NCBI RefSeq assembly: GCF_030159595.1 | Contig: NZ_BSKJ01000002.1 | Location: 489,881 to 553,880, forward strand | Source of the DNA: Pseudomonas putida | GTDB taxonomy: Bacteria > Pseudomonadota > Gammaproteobacteria > Pseudomonadales > Pseudomonadaceae | DNA: 64,000 bases | Direction of reading: 5' to 3' | Shown: positions 48,259-58,462 of the stretch, piece by piece | Layout of the letters: every line of letters starts with the position of its first letter | How positions within the stretch are numbered: position 1 is the first letter of the stretch | The notes under the pieces: model-generated | What the model was told of the DNA's origin: nothing | Seen by the model: the letters and a program-made list of their open reading frames with translations, nothing else | Database searches by the model: none | Position numbers and translations under genes: made by a program

Positions 48259-49983
48259 TCAGACGGTCGCGGCGCGTTGGCGCCAGGCTTGAGAGCGGCG
48301 CAGCAGGCCGCGTGAGGCTGCAGCCAGCAGCAATGAAGCGCCGGCACTGGTCAGCAGTATCAGGGTGGACATGGCAGCAGCACCGCCAACGTTGCCGGCG
48401 TCGTCCATGTTCAGCACGGCAACGGCAGCCAGGATGGTGTCGGGGCTGTACAGGAAGATCGCCGCCGACACGGTAGTCATGGCCGAGACGAACAGGTAGC
48501 GGATGATGTCCAGCAGCGCCGGCAAGCAAATCGGCACGGTTACCCGCAGAAAGTGCTTGTACAGCGGCGCCTTCAGCGACAGCGCGGCGGCCTCGAACTC
48601 GCCGTCGAGCTGGCGCAGGGCGGTGGTCGCGGTCATCTGCGCGGTGGTCAGGTAGTGGGCGATGGTGCACACCACCAGCAGCCCCATGCCGCCATACAAC
48701 ACATGCAGCGGGTTACCGTTCAGGTTGAAGAAGAAGACGTAGCCCAGGCCCAGCACCAGGCCGGGCACGGCCATGGGGATGAAGCTGAGCAGGCGCAGCA
48801 TCTGGTTGAGCAGGCGCTGGCCCTGGGTTTTCTCCATCAGGTAAGCACCGGTGAAGATCACGACGCTGCCGATCAGCGCGGTGCCGATGGCCATGGTCAC
48901 GCTGTTGCGGTAGGCCAGCCAGCCGCCCCCTGCGGTGTCTTCGAACATGTAGTGACGCAGCGACAACGACAGGTTGTAGGGCCAGAAGGTGACCAGCGAG
49001 GAATACACCGCCATGCCAATCACCAGCAACAACGCCGCGCACACCAGCAGCACGATGGCCAGGAAGCAGGCATCGCGGCTGCGCGATGGCTTGGGCTCGA
49101 ACACCTGGGCACGACCGCTCATGGCCTCGCCCTGGCGCCGGCGCAGCCAGGCGTCGACGCTGAAGCTGAACAGGGCCGGCAACAGCAGCACCATGCCGAT
49201 CAGCGCGCCACGGCCGAACTGTTGCTGGCCGACCACCGCCTTGTAGGCTTCCAGCGCCAGTACCTGATAGTCGCCCCCCACCACCACCGGTACACCGAAG
49301 TCAGTAATGGTCAGGGTAAAGACCAGGCAGAATGCCGCGAACACCGCTTGGCGCGTGGCCGGCCAGGTGATGCTGGTGAACGCCCGACCTGGGCCGGCGC
49401 CCATGCTGGAGGCAGCATCAAAAAGACGAGCATCAGCCAGCGACAGCGCCGACAGCAGGATCATCAGCGCATGCGGGAAGGTGTAGATGGCCTCGCCAAG
49501 CACGATGCCCCAGAAGCCGTAGATGTTGTCGCTGAGCAACCCCCGCAACAGCCCCTGGTTACCGAACAGGTAGACCAGCGCAATGGCCGGCAGCATCGAC
49601 GGCGCCAGCAGCGGCAGCAGGGAAATCCCCCGCCACAGGCCCTTGGCCGGGATCAGTGTACGTTGCAGGGCATAGGCGAACAGATAAGCCAGCGGCACCA
49701 CGATGGCCGCGACGGTGAAGGCCACCGACAGGCTGTTGCCCAGCAACCAGTGGAAGTTGTCGCTGGCGAACAGTTCGCGGGCAGCCAGCAGGCCGCCGCC
49801 CTGGCCTGCGTCAGCGCTGAAGCCACGCCAGAAGATCGCCAGCAGCGGCATGAGCACGGCCAGCACCAAGAGGATCAGTAGCAGGCTCTTGCCGCCGACG
49901 ACGAACAACCGGTCACCCAGGGCGACGCCTGCACGCGGCGCGGCTTTGGCCTGGCTCAGCGGCAGGGACATTGGCGCGGCCAT
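48259..49983 (-). CDS. Two-domain ABC permease, PhnV-like
   Basis: A 574-residue permease that fuses two BPD_transp_1 halves of about six helices each, with an EAA-type loop in each half (for example EAIYTFPHALMILLSAL; ALRQLDGEFEAAALSLKA). Such fused permeases are typical of iron and aminoethylphosphonate importers. ATG 49983 is 1 nt after the ATPase stop; a later ATG at 49971 is also possible. Middle gene of the operon. Confidence 0.82.
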   Translation of the reverse strand: MAAPMSLPLSQAKAAPRAGVALGDRLFVVGGKSLLLILLVLAVLMPLLAIFWRGFSADAGQGGGLLAARELFASDNFHWLLGNSLSVAFTVAAIVVPLAYLFAYALQRTLIPAKGLWRGISLLPLLAPSMLPAIALVYLFGNQGLLRGLLSDNIYGFWGIVLGEAIYTFPHALMILLSALSLADARLFDAASSMGAGPGRAFTSITWPATRQAVFAAFCLVFTLTITDFGVPVVVGGDYQVLALEAYKAVVGQQQFGRGALIGMVLLLPALFSFSVDAWLRRRQGEAMSGRAQVFEPKPSRSRDACFLAIVLLVCAALLLVIGMAVYSSLVTFWPYNLSLSLRHYMFEDTAGGGWLAYRNSVTMAIGTALIGSVVIFTGAYLMEKTQGQRLLNQMLRLLSFIPMAVPGLVLGLGYVFFFNLNGNPLHVLYGGMGLLVVCTIAHYLTTAQMTATTALRQLDGEFEAAALSLKAPLYKHFLRVTVPICLPALLDIIRYLFVSAMTTVSAAIFLYSPDTILAAVAVLNMDDAGNVGGAAAMSTLILLTSAGASLLLAAASRGLLRRSQAWRQRAATV

Positions 49984-49984
49984 C

Positions 49985-51043
49985 TCAGGCAAACACCTGC
50001 AGGCTCTGCGGTGGCAGCGCCACCCAGATGTCCTGCGAGCCTAGGCGCGGCATGGCCTCGGGGGCCACCTCGGCCAGCAGGGCGTGGCCTGGCAAGGCCT
50101 TAAGCTCGAAGCTCATACGGCAACGGTTACCCAGAAAGGTGATTTCGCGGACCTTGGCCGGGAACAGGTTTTCTTCATGCACCACCGGGTTGACCGTGAT
50201 TGCCTCCGGGCGGCAGAACAGCCGGCCACTGCTGGCCTGGGTCGAACCCGGCGCCAGGCGCATGTTCATGCCACCGACCTGGGCGTGGCTTTCACTGCTG
50301 CTCTGGAATGGCAGCCAGTTGCCCTGGCCGACGAACTCGGCAACGAACGGTGTGGCCGGCTGGTCGTAGATTTCCTGTGGGGTGGCGTACTGCTCGACCT
50401 GACCGTTGTTCATCACCGCAATGCGATCCGCCATCAGCATGGCTTCGTCCTGGTTGTGGGTGACCATCAAGGTGGTAATGCCCAGCTGGCGTTGCAGCTG
50501 GCGCAGCTCGGTGCACAGGTGCTCACGCACCCGGGCGTCCAGCGCCGACATCGGCTCGTCGAGCAGCAACAGCGATGGCGATGGCGCCAGCGCACGCGCC
50601 AGGGCCACGCGTTGCTGCTGGCCGCCCGAGAGCTGGCCGGGGTACTTCTTCTCGCTGCCGGCCAAGCCGACCAGTTCGAGCATTTCGGCCACCCGCTGGC
50701 GGGCCTGCTCGCGGCCACTGCCGGTCAGGCCGTAGGCGATGTTGGCTTCGACGGTAAGGTTGGGGAACAGCGCGTAGGACTGGAACAGGATGCCGTAGTC
50801 ACGGGCTTGGGGCGGCAGCTCCGAGATATCGCGCTCGCCGATGTACAGTGTGCCACGGTCCTGGCGCTCCAGGCCGGCGATGCAGCGCAGCAGCGTGGTC
50901 TTGCCGCAGCCGGACGGGCCAAGCAGGCACACCAGCTCGCCGGCGGCGATGTCCAGCGAGACATCGTTGAGCGCCGTGAAGGCACCGAAACGCTTGTGGA
51001 TGTTGCGCACTTTCATTTGTGCGCCGGGAGTGGCGTGGTTCAT
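49985..51043 (-). CDS. ABC transporter ATP-binding protein, PhnT-like
   Basis: A 352-residue ATPase. Walker A GPSGCGKT is at 42-49, the signature [15 protein letters not shown] and Walker [16 protein letters not shown] are intact, and the C-terminal TOBE-like regulatory domain (about 240-350) is present. The family matches PotA/FbpC/PhnT importers. First gene of the leftward operon; no phosphonate-degrading gene is adjacent. ATG 51043 follows GATGAGGCCCTGCC. Confidence 0.88.
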   Translation of the reverse strand: MNHATPGAQMKVRNIHKRFGAFTALNDVSLDIAAGELVCLLGPSGCGKTTLLRCIAGLERQDRGTLYIGERDISELPPQARDYGILFQSYALFPNLTVEANIAYGLTGSGREQARQRVAEMLELVGLAGSEKKYPGQLSGGQQQRVALARALAPSPSLLLLDEPMSALDARVREHLCTELRQLQRQLGITTLMVTHNQDEAMLMADRIAVMNNGQVEQYATPQEIYDQPATPFVAEFVGQGNWLPFQSSSESHAQVGGMNMRLAPGSTQASSGRLFCRPEAITVNPVVHEENLFPAKVREITFLGNRCRMSFELKALPGHALLAEVAPEAMPRLGSQDIWVALPPQSLQVFA

Positions 51044-51163
51044 GGCAGGGCCTCATCGAAGAGATGGGGCCATGCTAGGAAGGCTGTGCGAAGGTTCTGT
51101 GGCGTTTGGGCAAAAGCGGGTGATAGTGGTATAGGCAGATTTTGGAGTGGCTGTGAGGGCCCT

Positions 51164-51183
51164 ATCGCCGGCTTGCCGGCGAT
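51164..51183. repeat. Short palindromic repeat, second REP-like class
   Basis: The arms ATCGCCGGC and GCCGGCGAT around TT, in the context CCTATCGCCGGCTTGCC. This is a different palindromic motif from the TGGGAGCGGGC class. It lies downstream of the LysR gene, on the side of the ABC operon promoter. Confidence 0.6.
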
Positions 51184-51210
51184 GAGGCCAGTACAGCCAT
51201 TACAGAACGA

Positions 51211-52080
51211 TCAGAAGTGTGAGCCCGCCACTTCCTGCGCCAGCCCAAGAAACGCAGCCGGCAACCGGGCCTGGCGCCGTTCCTTCAGGCAATACAAATA
51301 CTCATGCATCACCGGCGCATCCTCCAGCGCCAGCACCCGCAACTCGGGGTTATGTGGCACCTCATGCCGGGCAATCACACTGATACCGATGTTGCGCAGC
51401 ACCGCCTCGCGGATCGACTCGCGGCTGCCGATTTCCAGCAAAGCTCCGGCCTTCACCCCGGCCTCCTGCAGCATCTGCTCGGTCAGCTTGCGCGTGGTCG
51501 AGCCCTTCTCGCGCATCAACAGGCAATGCCCGGCCACCACGTCGATGGACACCGTCTGGCGATGGGCCAACGGGTGGTTGCGGTGCACCGCCACCACCAA
51601 CGGATCGGTGCCCAGTACCCGGCGCACCAGCCGTGCGTCCTCCACGAGTTGCGACGAAGCGGCGATGTCCACCCGGTAGTCTTCAAGCATTTCCAGCACC
51701 TGCTGCGAGTTGCCGATTTCCACCGCCACCTCCACCTGCGGCAAACGCTCGCGATAGATCTTCACCAAGTCGAGTATGTAGTAAGGCGCTGTGGCGGCGA
51801 TGCGCAAGCTGCCCTGAGCCTGACCACTGTTGCGCAGCTCGAACTCGATATCGGCCTCTTGCTGCAGCAGCGCCTTCACCATCGGCAGCAGGCGCACGCC
51901 CTCTTCACTCAGCACCAGGCGCCGCCCGCCACGGTAGAACAGCTCTACCGCGTACTGGCTTTCCAGGTTGCGAATCTGCGTGGTCACCGTGGGCTGGCTG
52001 AGCCCGAGCTTCTTCGCCGCCAAGGTGATGCTGCCCAGGCGGGCCACCATGTAGAAGGCTTTCAGCTCCGAACTCAGCAT
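51211..52080 (-). CDS. LysR-family transcriptional regulator
   Basis: A 289-residue LTTR. The winged helix-turn-helix is at about 1-60 (LGSITLAAKKLGLSQPTVTTQIRNLE), followed by a substrate-binding periplasmic-like domain (about 90-280). Its neighbours, a phosphonate-type ABC importer ahead and cadA behind on the same strand, make the importer the more likely target. The effector is unknown. ATG 52080. Confidence 0.88.
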   Translation of the reverse strand: MLSSELKAFYMVARLGSITLAAKKLGLSQPTVTTQIRNLESQYAVELFYRGGRRLVLSEEGVRLLPMVKALLQQEADIEFELRNSGQAQGSLRIAATAPYYILDLVKIYRERLPQVEVAVEIGNSQQVLEMLEDYRVDIAASSQLVEDARLVRRVLGTDPLVVAVHRNHPLAHRQTVSIDVVAGHCLLMREKGSTTRKLTEQMLQEAGVKAGALLEIGSRESIREAVLRNIGISVIARHEVPHNPELRVLALEDAPVMHEYLYCLKERRQARLPAAFLGLAQEVAGSHF

Positions 52081-52089
52081 GCACGTCCT

Positions 52090-54342
52090 CTATTTGCGCA
52101 AAAGGCGCAAGCCGTTGAACACCACCAGCAGGCTCACGCCCATGTCGGCGAACACCGCCATCCACAGGGTGGCCATGCCGGCAAAGGTGATCGCCAGGAA
52201 TATCGCCTTGATGCCCAACGCCAGAACGATGTTCTGCATGAGGATCGCCGCACTTTGGCGCGACAGCCTGACGAAGGCCGGGATTTTGCGCAAGTCGTCG
52301 TCCATCAACGCCACGTCGGCGGTCTCGATGGCGGTGTCTGTGCCGGCCGCCGCCATGGCAAAGCCGATTTCGGCACGGGCCAGTGCCGGGGCGTCGTTGA
52401 TGCCGTCACCGACCATGCCCACCCGATGGCCCTGGGCGTACAGGGCCTCGATGGCTTTCAGCTTGTCGGCAGGCAGCAGGTTGCCCTCGGCACGGTCGAT
52501 ACCCACCACGGCGGCGATGGCCTGCGCGGTATGCGGATTGTCGCCGGTCAGCATGACAGTCTTGATGCCCAGCTCATGCAGTTCGGCAATGGCCTGGCGG
52601 CTGCTGTCCTTGACCGTGTCGGCCACGGCGAACAGCGCCAGCGGACCAGAGCGGTCGAGCAGCAGGACCACCGTCTTGCCCTGACGCTCCAGCGCATCCA
52701 GCTGGGCCTCCAGCGCGGGCGAGCACAGCCCCAGTTCCTCTACCAGGCGGTGGTTACCCAAGTGGTAGACCTCACCGTCGACAGTGCCCTTCACGCCACG
52801 CCCGGCCAGGGCAGCGAAGTCATCCACTTCGCTCAAGGCCAGGCCTTGCTCTTTGCCGAACCGGGCAATGGCGCGGGAAACCGGGTGGTCCGAGCGCTCA
52901 CCCAGGCTGGCGGCCAGGGCTTGTGCGCGGCCTTCGAACAGCGGCTCCAGCACCTTGGCGTCAGTTTGCACCGGCTTGCCGTGGGTAATGGTGCCGGTCT
53001 TGTCCAAGGCCAGGAAGTCCAGGTGACGACCGCCCTCCAGGTAAACACCGCCCTTGATCAGGATGCCTTTGCGCGCCGCAGCGGCCAGGCCGCTGACGAT
53101 GGTCACCGGGGTCGAGATCACCAGGGCGCACGGGCACGCGACCACCAGCAGCACCAGGGCGCGGTAGATCCAGTCGAACCACCCACCAGCCATGAGCAGC
53201 GGCGGAATCACCGCCACAGCCAGGGCGATGGAAAACACCACCGGGGTGTAGATGCGCGAAAAACGGTCGACGAAGCGCTGGGTCGGCGCCCGCGCGCCTT
53301 GCGCCTCCTCCACGGCCTTGATGATCCGCGCCAGGGTCGATTGCCCGGCAGCGGCGGTAACGCGAAACTCCAGCGCCCCCGCCTGGTTGATAGTGCCGGC
53401 GAACAGCTTGTCGCCCACCGCTTTCTCCACAGGCAGGCTTTCGCCGGTGATCGGTGCCTGATCGACGCTGGATTGACCGCTGGTCACTTCACCGTCCAAG
53501 CCAATGCGTTCGCCGGGGCGCACCCGCACCAAGGCGCCAATGGCCACCTCCCGCACCTCCACCTCGCGCCACTGGCCATCGGCCTGCTGCACCGTGGCGA
53601 TGTCCGGGGTCAGTTGCATCAGCCCCCCGATGGCATTGCGTGCACGGTCCAGCGAGCGCGCTTCGATCAACTCGGCGACGGTGAACAACACCATCACCAT
53701 GGCCGCTTCCGGCCACTGACCGATCAGCACGGCGCCGGTCACGGCAATACTCATCAGCGCGTTGATGTTGAGGTTGCGGTTCTTCAGGGCGATCCAGCCC
53801 TTTTTGTAGGTACCCAAGCCGCAGCCAACAATAGCCGCCAGCGCCAATGCCGCCACCACCCATTCCGGCGCAAACGCACCAAAGTGCACGATTTCGGCGG
53901 CGATCGCGGCAATACCCGACAATAGCAGTGGCCACCAGCGGGTCTTGGCCGGTTGTGGTGCGGCTGCCGTGTTGTCGTCTTCGGCCCCAATCGGCTCGGC
54001 CTTCATGCCCAGGCTGTCGATGGCCCGCTCGATGTCGGCGGTACCGCCCAGGGTGTGGCGCACGCCAAGCACGCGGTTGATCAGGTTGAATTCCAGCTGC
54101 TCGATCCCGGCCAGCTTGCCCAACTTGTCCTGGATCAGGGTCTGCTCGGTGGGGCAGTCCATGGCCTCGATGCGGAAACGGCTGAGCTGTGCCTGAGCAC
54201 TGGCCGTTTCAGTCAGTTGCACCAGAGACGGCGCTGCTTTGGAGCCGCAGCAGCTGTGACCGTGGGCGGCATGGCCATGGTCGTCATCGCCATGGGCGTG
54301 ATCGTGCGGGTGCTTGTGTTCGTGGCTGACAGGCTGGTTCAT
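52090..54342 (-). CDS. cadA: Cadmium/zinc-exporting P1B-ATPase
   Basis: A 750-residue metal ATPase. The N-terminus (5-30) is His/Asp-rich ([18 protein letters not shown]), followed by Cys31-Cys32 and a single HMA domain with MDCPTE (Cys63). Catalytic marks: CPC in [11 protein letters not shown], phosphorylation DKTGT, and the [10 protein letters not shown] hinge. ATG 54342 follows AAGGATGACCCC; the frame before it lies in the promoter region. It exports Cd, Zn or Pb. Divergent from cadR across a CadR-type operator. Confidence 0.95.
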   Translation of the reverse strand: MNQPVSHEHKHPHDHAHGDDDHGHAAHGHSCCGSKAAPSLVQLTETASAQAQLSRFRIEAMDCPTEQTLIQDKLGKLAGIEQLEFNLINRVLGVRHTLGGTADIERAIDSLGMKAEPIGAEDDNTAAAPQPAKTRWWPLLLSGIAAIAAEIVHFGAFAPEWVVAALALAAIVGCGLGTYKKGWIALKNRNLNINALMSIAVTGAVLIGQWPEAAMVMVLFTVAELIEARSLDRARNAIGGLMQLTPDIATVQQADGQWREVEVREVAIGALVRVRPGERIGLDGEVTSGQSSVDQAPITGESLPVEKAVGDKLFAGTINQAGALEFRVTAAAGQSTLARIIKAVEEAQGARAPTQRFVDRFSRIYTPVVFSIALAVAVIPPLLMAGGWFDWIYRALVLLVVACPCALVISTPVTIVSGLAAAARKGILIKGGVYLEGGRHLDFLALDKTGTITHGKPVQTDAKVLEPLFEGRAQALAASLGERSDHPVSRAIARFGKEQGLALSEVDDFAALAGRGVKGTVDGEVYHLGNHRLVEELGLCSPALEAQLDALERQGKTVVLLLDRSGPLALFAVADTVKDSSRQAIAELHELGIKTVMLTGDNPHTAQAIAAVVGIDRAEGNLLPADKLKAIEALYAQGHRVGMVGDGINDAPALARAEIGFAMAAAGTDTAIETADVALMDDDLRKIPAFVRLSRQSAAILMQNIVLALGIKAIFLAITFAGMATLWMAVFADMGVSLLVVFNGLRLLRK

Positions 54343-54379
54343 GGGGTCATCCTTAAGTTGAGCCTGTTGCCAAGTGAAC

Positions 54380-54400
54380 ACCCTGTAGCCACTATAGGGT
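54380..54400. promoter_or_regulatory. CadR-type operator in the cadA promoter
   Basis: A palindrome with arms ACCCTGTAG and CTATAGGGT separated by CCA, between cadA and cadR. On the minus strand TTGACC overlaps one end and TTCACT the other, with a 19-20 bp spacer. An over-long spacer bridged by the operator is the MerR-family mechanism, in which the metal-bound activator twists the DNA. Confidence 0.8.
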
Positions 54401-54425
54401 CAAGCCATTTGCTGGAGATTTCGTG

Positions 54426-54869
54426 ATGAAGATCGGAGAACTGGCCAAAGCCACCGACTGCGCGGTGGAAACCATCCGCTACTACGAGCGTGAAAACCTT
54501 TTGCCCGAGCCTGCGCGCACCGAAGGCAACTACCGGCTGTATACCCAAGCCCATGTCGAGCGGCTGACCTTCATCCGCAACTGCCGCACGCTGGACATGA
54601 CCCTGGACGAAATCCGCAGCCTGCTAAGCCTGCGCGACAGCCCGGAAGGCTCGTGCGGCAGCGTCAATGCGCTGATCGACGAGCATATCGAGCATGTGCA
54701 GGCGCGGATCGATGGCTTGGTGGCGTTGCAGGAGCAGTTGGTGGAGCTGCGGCGGCGCTGCAATGCGCAGGGGAGTGAATGCGCGATCCTGCAGCAACTG
54801 GAGACGAACGGGGCGGTATCGGTGCCGGATGCCGAGCATTCGCATGTGGGGCGGAGTCACGGGCATTGA
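54426..54869 (+). CDS. cadR: Cadmium-responsive MerR regulator
   Basis: A 147-residue MerR-family activator nearly matching P. putida CadR. The N-terminal HTH (GELAKATDCAVETIRYYERE) is followed by a coiled coil. Metal ligands Cys77, Cys112 and Cys119 and the His-rich tail (EHSHVGRSHGH, with His138, 140, 145 and 147) are all present. It controls cadA and itself. ATG 54426 is chosen over a GTG one codon upstream. Confidence 0.96.
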   Translation: MKIGELAKATDCAVETIRYYERENLLPEPARTEGNYRLYTQAHVERLTFIRNCRTLDMTLDEIRSLLSLRDSPEGSCGSVNALIDEHIEHVQARIDGLVALQEQLVELRRRCNAQGSECAILQQLETNGAVSVPDAEHSHVGRSHGH

Positions 54870-54877
54870 TTCAAAAG

Positions 54878-54899
54878 CTTCGCGGGTGAACCCGCGAAG
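54878..54899. terminator. Hairpin after cadR, REP-derived
   Basis: The arms CTTCGCGGG (54878-54886) and CCCGCGAAG (54891-54899) are close to the tip of the local REP sequence. It lies between convergent cadR and thyA and probably serves as their terminator. Confidence 0.6.
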
Positions 54900-54925
54900 A
54901 GGCCAGTTCAAACAATAGAGATCTA

Positions 54926-55897
54926 TCAGACCGCCATCGGCGCGGTCATCGGCGCATGGTGCTCATACCCTTCCAGCCAGAAATCACGCGGCTCGATCTT
55001 CTCCAGCCACTCCGGCTCATACTTGCCCGTCTCGGCAAACGCCGGTACGCGGTCGCTGATCACCAGCTTCGGCGCTTCCAGCGGCTCGCGTTTGAGCTGC
55101 TCGTTGAGCATGTCCAGGTGGTTTTCATACACATGGGCATCGCCGATGAAGTAGGTGAACCAGCGCGGGGTATAACCGGTCAGGCGGCCAAACAGCGACA
55201 GCAGCGCCGCGCCTTCGGTGAGGTTGAACGGTGTACCCAGGCCCAGGTCGTTGGAGCGGATGTAAAGGGTCAAGGAGATTTCCTTGGTCTCTACATTCGG
55301 GTGGAACTGGTACAGCAGGTGGCACGGCGGCAGCGCCATTTCGTCCAGCTGCGCGCAGTTCCAGCCATGGAACAGGATGCGCCGGCTACCCGGGTCGTTG
55401 GCGATGGTGTCCAGGCACTGGCGCACCTGGTCGATGGCCTTGTACAGCACCACGAACGCCTGGCCATCTTCTTCGTCCTGGGCAATGCGACGGAAGCCGG
55501 CCTTCTCGGCCATTTCGATAGCGGCAGGATTGCTCAGCGGAATGCGCTTGTAGCCCGGCCACTGGCGCCATTGCACGCCGTAGATCTCGCCCAGGTCGTC
55601 ATGGCCCTGGCGGAACGGGTTGGCCAGCCACTGGGCGTTTTCGTTGGCGTTCTGGTCCCAGACCTTGCAGCCCAGCTCGCGGAATTCACCGGCGTTTTTC
55701 ACGCCCCGCAGGAAGCCGACCATCTCGCCGATCGCCGACTTGAACGCCAGCTTGCGCGTGGTGATGGCCGGGAAGCCCTTCTGCAGGTCGAAGCGCAGCA
55801 TGGCGCCCGGCAGGCTGATGGTACGGATGCCGGTGCGGTTGCCTTGCAACGTACCGTTCTCGATGACTTCACGGACCAGATCTAGATACTGTTTCAT
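54926..55897 (-). CDS. thyA: Thymidylate synthase
   Basis: A 323-residue ThyA that methylates dUMP with methylene-THF. The catalytic Cys192 sits in [25 protein letters not shown] and the [15 protein letters not shown] segment are conserved. It is longer than the 264-residue E. coli enzyme because of extra residues at about 112-150, an insertion seen in a ThyA subset. ATG 55897. Convergent with cadR; lgt ends about 50 nt upstream on the same strand. Confidence 0.97.
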   Translation of the reverse strand: MKQYLDLVREVIENGTLQGNRTGIRTISLPGAMLRFDLQKGFPAITTRKLAFKSAIGEMVGFLRGVKNAGEFRELGCKVWDQNANENAQWLANPFRQGHDDLGEIYGVQWRQWPGYKRIPLSNPAAIEMAEKAGFRRIAQDEEDGQAFVVLYKAIDQVRQCLDTIANDPGSRRILFHGWNCAQLDEMALPPCHLLYQFHPNVETKEISLTLYIRSNDLGLGTPFNLTEGAALLSLFGRLTGYTPRWFTYFIGDAHVYENHLDMLNEQLKREPLEAPKLVISDRVPAFAETGKYEPEWLEKIEPRDFWLEGYEHHAPMTAPMAV

Positions 55898-55915
55898 GAC
55901 GTTCCTGTAACAAGA

Positions 55916-55940
55916 ACGGCAGGGGGATCACCCCTGCCGT
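55916..55940 (-). terminator. Hairpin between lgt and thyA
   Basis: Ten-base arms ACGGCAGGGG and CCCCTGCCGT with a 5-nt loop, just after the lgt stop in the direction of transcription. The T-rich tail is weak, so some read-through into thyA is likely. Confidence 0.5.
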
Positions 55941-55945
55941 GAAAA

Positions 55946-56755
55946 TCATACGGCTGGTTTTGCCGTAGGTTTGCGGTTGTAGGCCAACCAGATCAAGAAG
56001 ATGCCGCCGACGATCATCGGCACGCAGAGCAACTGACCCATGGTCAACCAGCCGAATGCAATGTAGCCAAGCTGGGCATCAGGCACCCGCACAAACTCCA
56101 CGATAAAGCGGAAAATGCCGTAGAACAGCGCGAACATGCCGGAAACGGCCATGGTCGGGCGCGGTTTGCGCGAGTACAACCAGAGAATCACGAATAATGC
56201 CACACCTTCCAGGGCAAACTGGTACAGCTGCGACGGATGACGGGGCAACTGGGCAGGGTCGCTGAACGGCGGGAACACCATCGCCCACGGCACGTCGGTC
56301 GCCTTACCCCACAGCTCGGCGTTGATGAAGTTGCCGATACGCCCGGCGCCCAGACCAATCGGCACCAGTGGGGCAACGAAGTCCATCAGCTCGAAGAACG
56401 ACTTGTTGTTGCGCTTGCCGAACCACAACGCCGCCAGCATCACGCCGATGAAGCCGCCGTGGAACGACATGCCGCCCTTCCACACCTCGAAGATCAGCGT
56501 CGGGTTGGCCAGGTAGGCATGCAGGTCGTAGAACAGCACATAACCCAGGCGGCCACCGACGATCACCCCCATCGACAGCCAGAACACCAGGTCGGACAGT
56601 TTCTCCCGCGACCAGGTAGGGTCGAAGCGGTTCAGCCGGCGCGAGGCCAGCAGCCAGGCGCCGCCGATGCCGATCAGGTACATCAGGCCGTACCAGTGGA
56701 TTTTCAACGGCCCGATGGCCAGGGCCACGGGGTCTATCTGCGGGTAAGGCAGCAT
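55946..56755 (-). CDS. lgt: Prolipoprotein diacylglyceryl transferase
   Basis: A 269-residue inner-membrane enzyme with about seven helices. It transfers diacylglycerol to the lipobox cysteine. The Lgt signature [12 protein letters not shown] and the [13 protein letters not shown] segment are intact. ATG 56755 follows GAGGAAGTTCC. The TSUP gene ends 17 nt upstream on the same strand. The lgt-thyA order is common in gammaproteobacteria. Confidence 0.97.
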   Translation of the reverse strand: MLPYPQIDPVALAIGPLKIHWYGLMYLIGIGGAWLLASRRLNRFDPTWSREKLSDLVFWLSMGVIVGGRLGYVLFYDLHAYLANPTLIFEVWKGGMSFHGGFIGVMLAALWFGKRNNKSFFELMDFVAPLVPIGLGAGRIGNFINAELWGKATDVPWAMVFPPFSDPAQLPRHPSQLYQFALEGVALFVILWLYSRKPRPTMAVSGMFALFYGIFRFIVEFVRVPDAQLGYIAFGWLTMGQLLCVPMIVGGIFLIWLAYNRKPTAKPAV

Positions 56756-56771
56756 GGAACTTCCTCTCGAT

Positions 56772-57554
56772 TCAAATCAAAAAGCTGAGGCCAACACAGA
56801 ACAGCAGGGCTGCGAACAGGCGTTTCAACAAACGGGGCGACAGCTTGTGCGCCAGGCGCGCACCGAAGCGGGCGAAAAACATACTGGTCACGGCAATACC
56901 GATCATCGCCGGCAAGTAGACATAACCCAGGCTATGAGCCGGCAGATGCTCTTCGTGCCAGCCCAGCAGCATGAAGCTCAGGGCACTGGCCACGGCAATC
57001 GGCAAGCCACAAGCCGAGGACGTAGCCACTGCCTGTTGCATGGGCAGGCTGCGCCAGGTGAGAAACGGCACGGTCAGCGAACCGCCGCCAATGCCAAATA
57101 TGGCCGAGGCCCAGCCAATCACCCCACCCGCGCCAATCAGCGCGGGTTTGCCGGGGATGCCACGGCTGGCCTTGGGCTTGAGGTCCAGGGCCATCTGCGC
57201 GGCAATGACCAAGGCGAACACGCCGATGATCTTCTGCAGCAGCGGGCCCTGGATCAGCGAGGCGGTCTTGGCACCGATGCCGGCGCCGATGAGAATGCCC
57301 AACGTCATCCAGGCGAAGATCGGCCATTGCACCGCACCTTTGCGGTGGTGTTCCAGCACAGCGTTGATCGAGGTGAACACGATGGTGGCCAGCGACGTGC
57401 CGACTGCCAGGTGGGTCAGCACCGAGGCATCGAAGCCCTGCAAAGTGAAGCTGAACACCAGCACCGGTACGATGATAATGCCACCGCCCACGCCAAACAG
57501 CCCGGCCAGCACGCCAGCGCAGGCGCCCAACAACAGATAGAGCACGAATTCCAT
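56772..57554 (-). CDS. TSUP-family (TauE/SafE) membrane permease
   Basis: A 260-residue anion permease built of two repeated halves. Each half has the glycine motif: [15 protein letters not shown] and [19 protein letters not shown] members export sulfite, sulfoacetate or other organosulfur anions, but the substrate here cannot be assigned. ATG 57554 (MEFVLYLL) follows GGGGAAGCCGA; the frame upstream lacks a ribosome binding site. In a leftward unit with lgt and thyA. Confidence 0.85.
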   Translation of the reverse strand: MEFVLYLLLGACAGVLAGLFGVGGGIIIVPVLVFSFTLQGFDASVLTHLAVGTSLATIVFTSINAVLEHHRKGAVQWPIFAWMTLGILIGAGIGAKTASLIQGPLLQKIIGVFALVIAAQMALDLKPKASRGIPGKPALIGAGGVIGWASAIFGIGGGSLTVPFLTWRSLPMQQAVATSSACGLPIAVASALSFMLLGWHEEHLPAHSLGYVYLPAMIGIAVTSMFFARFGARLAHKLSPRLLKRLFAALLFCVGLSFLI

Positions 57555-57683
57555 TCGGCTTCCCCAGCAAAACAATCCGGCATGGTAACGGAAGCCGGGC
57601 TCGGGGCTCTAGTGAACTCTGTGTCAGGATGGATCCGCCCCGCCGCTGTGGGTACAGTGGCATAAAACACAGAGGCCCAACCG

Positions 57684-58430
57684 ATGTGCCTGATCGTATT
57701 TGCCTGGCGGCCGGGGCATGCCCTGCCGCTGATCGTCGCGGCCAACCGCGACGAATTCCATGCCCGCCCCACCCAGGCCCTGGCGGCCTGGGAGGATGCG
57801 CCCGGGGTGTACGCCGGGCGCGACCTGGAGGCCGGTGGTACCTGGCTTGGCGTGGGGCCGCAGGGGCGTTTTGCCGCGCTGACCAATATCCGCGACCCGG
57901 GCCAGGCACTGGGGCCCCGCTCGCGGGGTGAACTGGTGGCGGCATACCTGCAGGGCGAGCTGGGGGTCGAGGCTTACCTGGACCAGGTGGCCAGCCGCAG
58001 CGGGCTGTATTCGGGGTTCAACCTGCTGGTGGGTGATGGGCGGCAGCTGGGTTACCTGCATGCCCGTGACGCTACGCCGTGCCTGCTGGACGCCGGGGTG
58101 TACGGGTTATCCAACGCCGGGCTGGACACGCCGTGGCCGAAGCTGGTGAAGGCACGCAGCGGGTTGGAGGGGCTGCTGGAAACGCCGGAACCGCGCCGGT
58201 TGCTGGCTTTGCTGGCGGATAACGAGCCAGCGGCTGATGGCGACTTGCCTGAGACCGGTGTTGGGATGGCGACCGAGAAGTTGCTGTCGAGCGTGTTCAT
58301 CGCCAGCCAGAATTACGGGACCCGGGCGAGCACGGTGCTGATTGTGGATGATCAGGGACGAAGGCGGCTGATTGAGCGCAGTTTCGGGCCCTTTGGCGGG
58401 CATCTTGGGGAAGTTGAGCTATCGGTTTGA
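57684..58430 (+). CDS. NRDE-family protein
   Basis: A 248-residue protein of the NRDE (TANGO2-like) family. The N-terminus MCLIVFAWRP keeps Cys2, and the NRDE motif is at residues 21-24 (AANRDEFHARP). The N-terminal Cys suggests an Ntn-hydrolase-like fold with processing at Cys2, but activity is not established in bacteria. ATG 57684 is divergent from the TSUP gene and convergent with ptsP. Confidence 0.85.
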   Translation: MCLIVFAWRPGHALPLIVAANRDEFHARPTQALAAWEDAPGVYAGRDLEAGGTWLGVGPQGRFAALTNIRDPGQALGPRSRGELVAAYLQGELGVEAYLDQVASRSGLYSGFNLLVGDGRQLGYLHARDATPCLLDAGVYGLSNAGLDTPWPKLVKARSGLEGLLETPEPRRLLALLADNEPAADGDLPETGVGMATEKLLSSVFIASQNYGTRASTVLIVDDQGRRRLIERSFGPFGGHLGEVELSV

Positions 58431-58436
58431 GGGCCA

Positions 58437-58457
58437 TGGGGCCGCAAAGCGGCCCCA
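58437..58457. terminator. Terminator between the NRDE gene and ptsP
   Basis: The perfect arms TGGGGCCGC and GCGGCCCCA around AAA are followed by AAATTT. Shared by two convergent genes. Confidence 0.75.
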
Positions 58458-58462
58458 AAATT

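Noticed and set aside
51304..53925. Plus-strand frame of 873 codons across the LysR and cadA genes
   Set aside because: It spans two convincing minus-strand genes and consists of His/Gln/Arg-rich shadow sequence.
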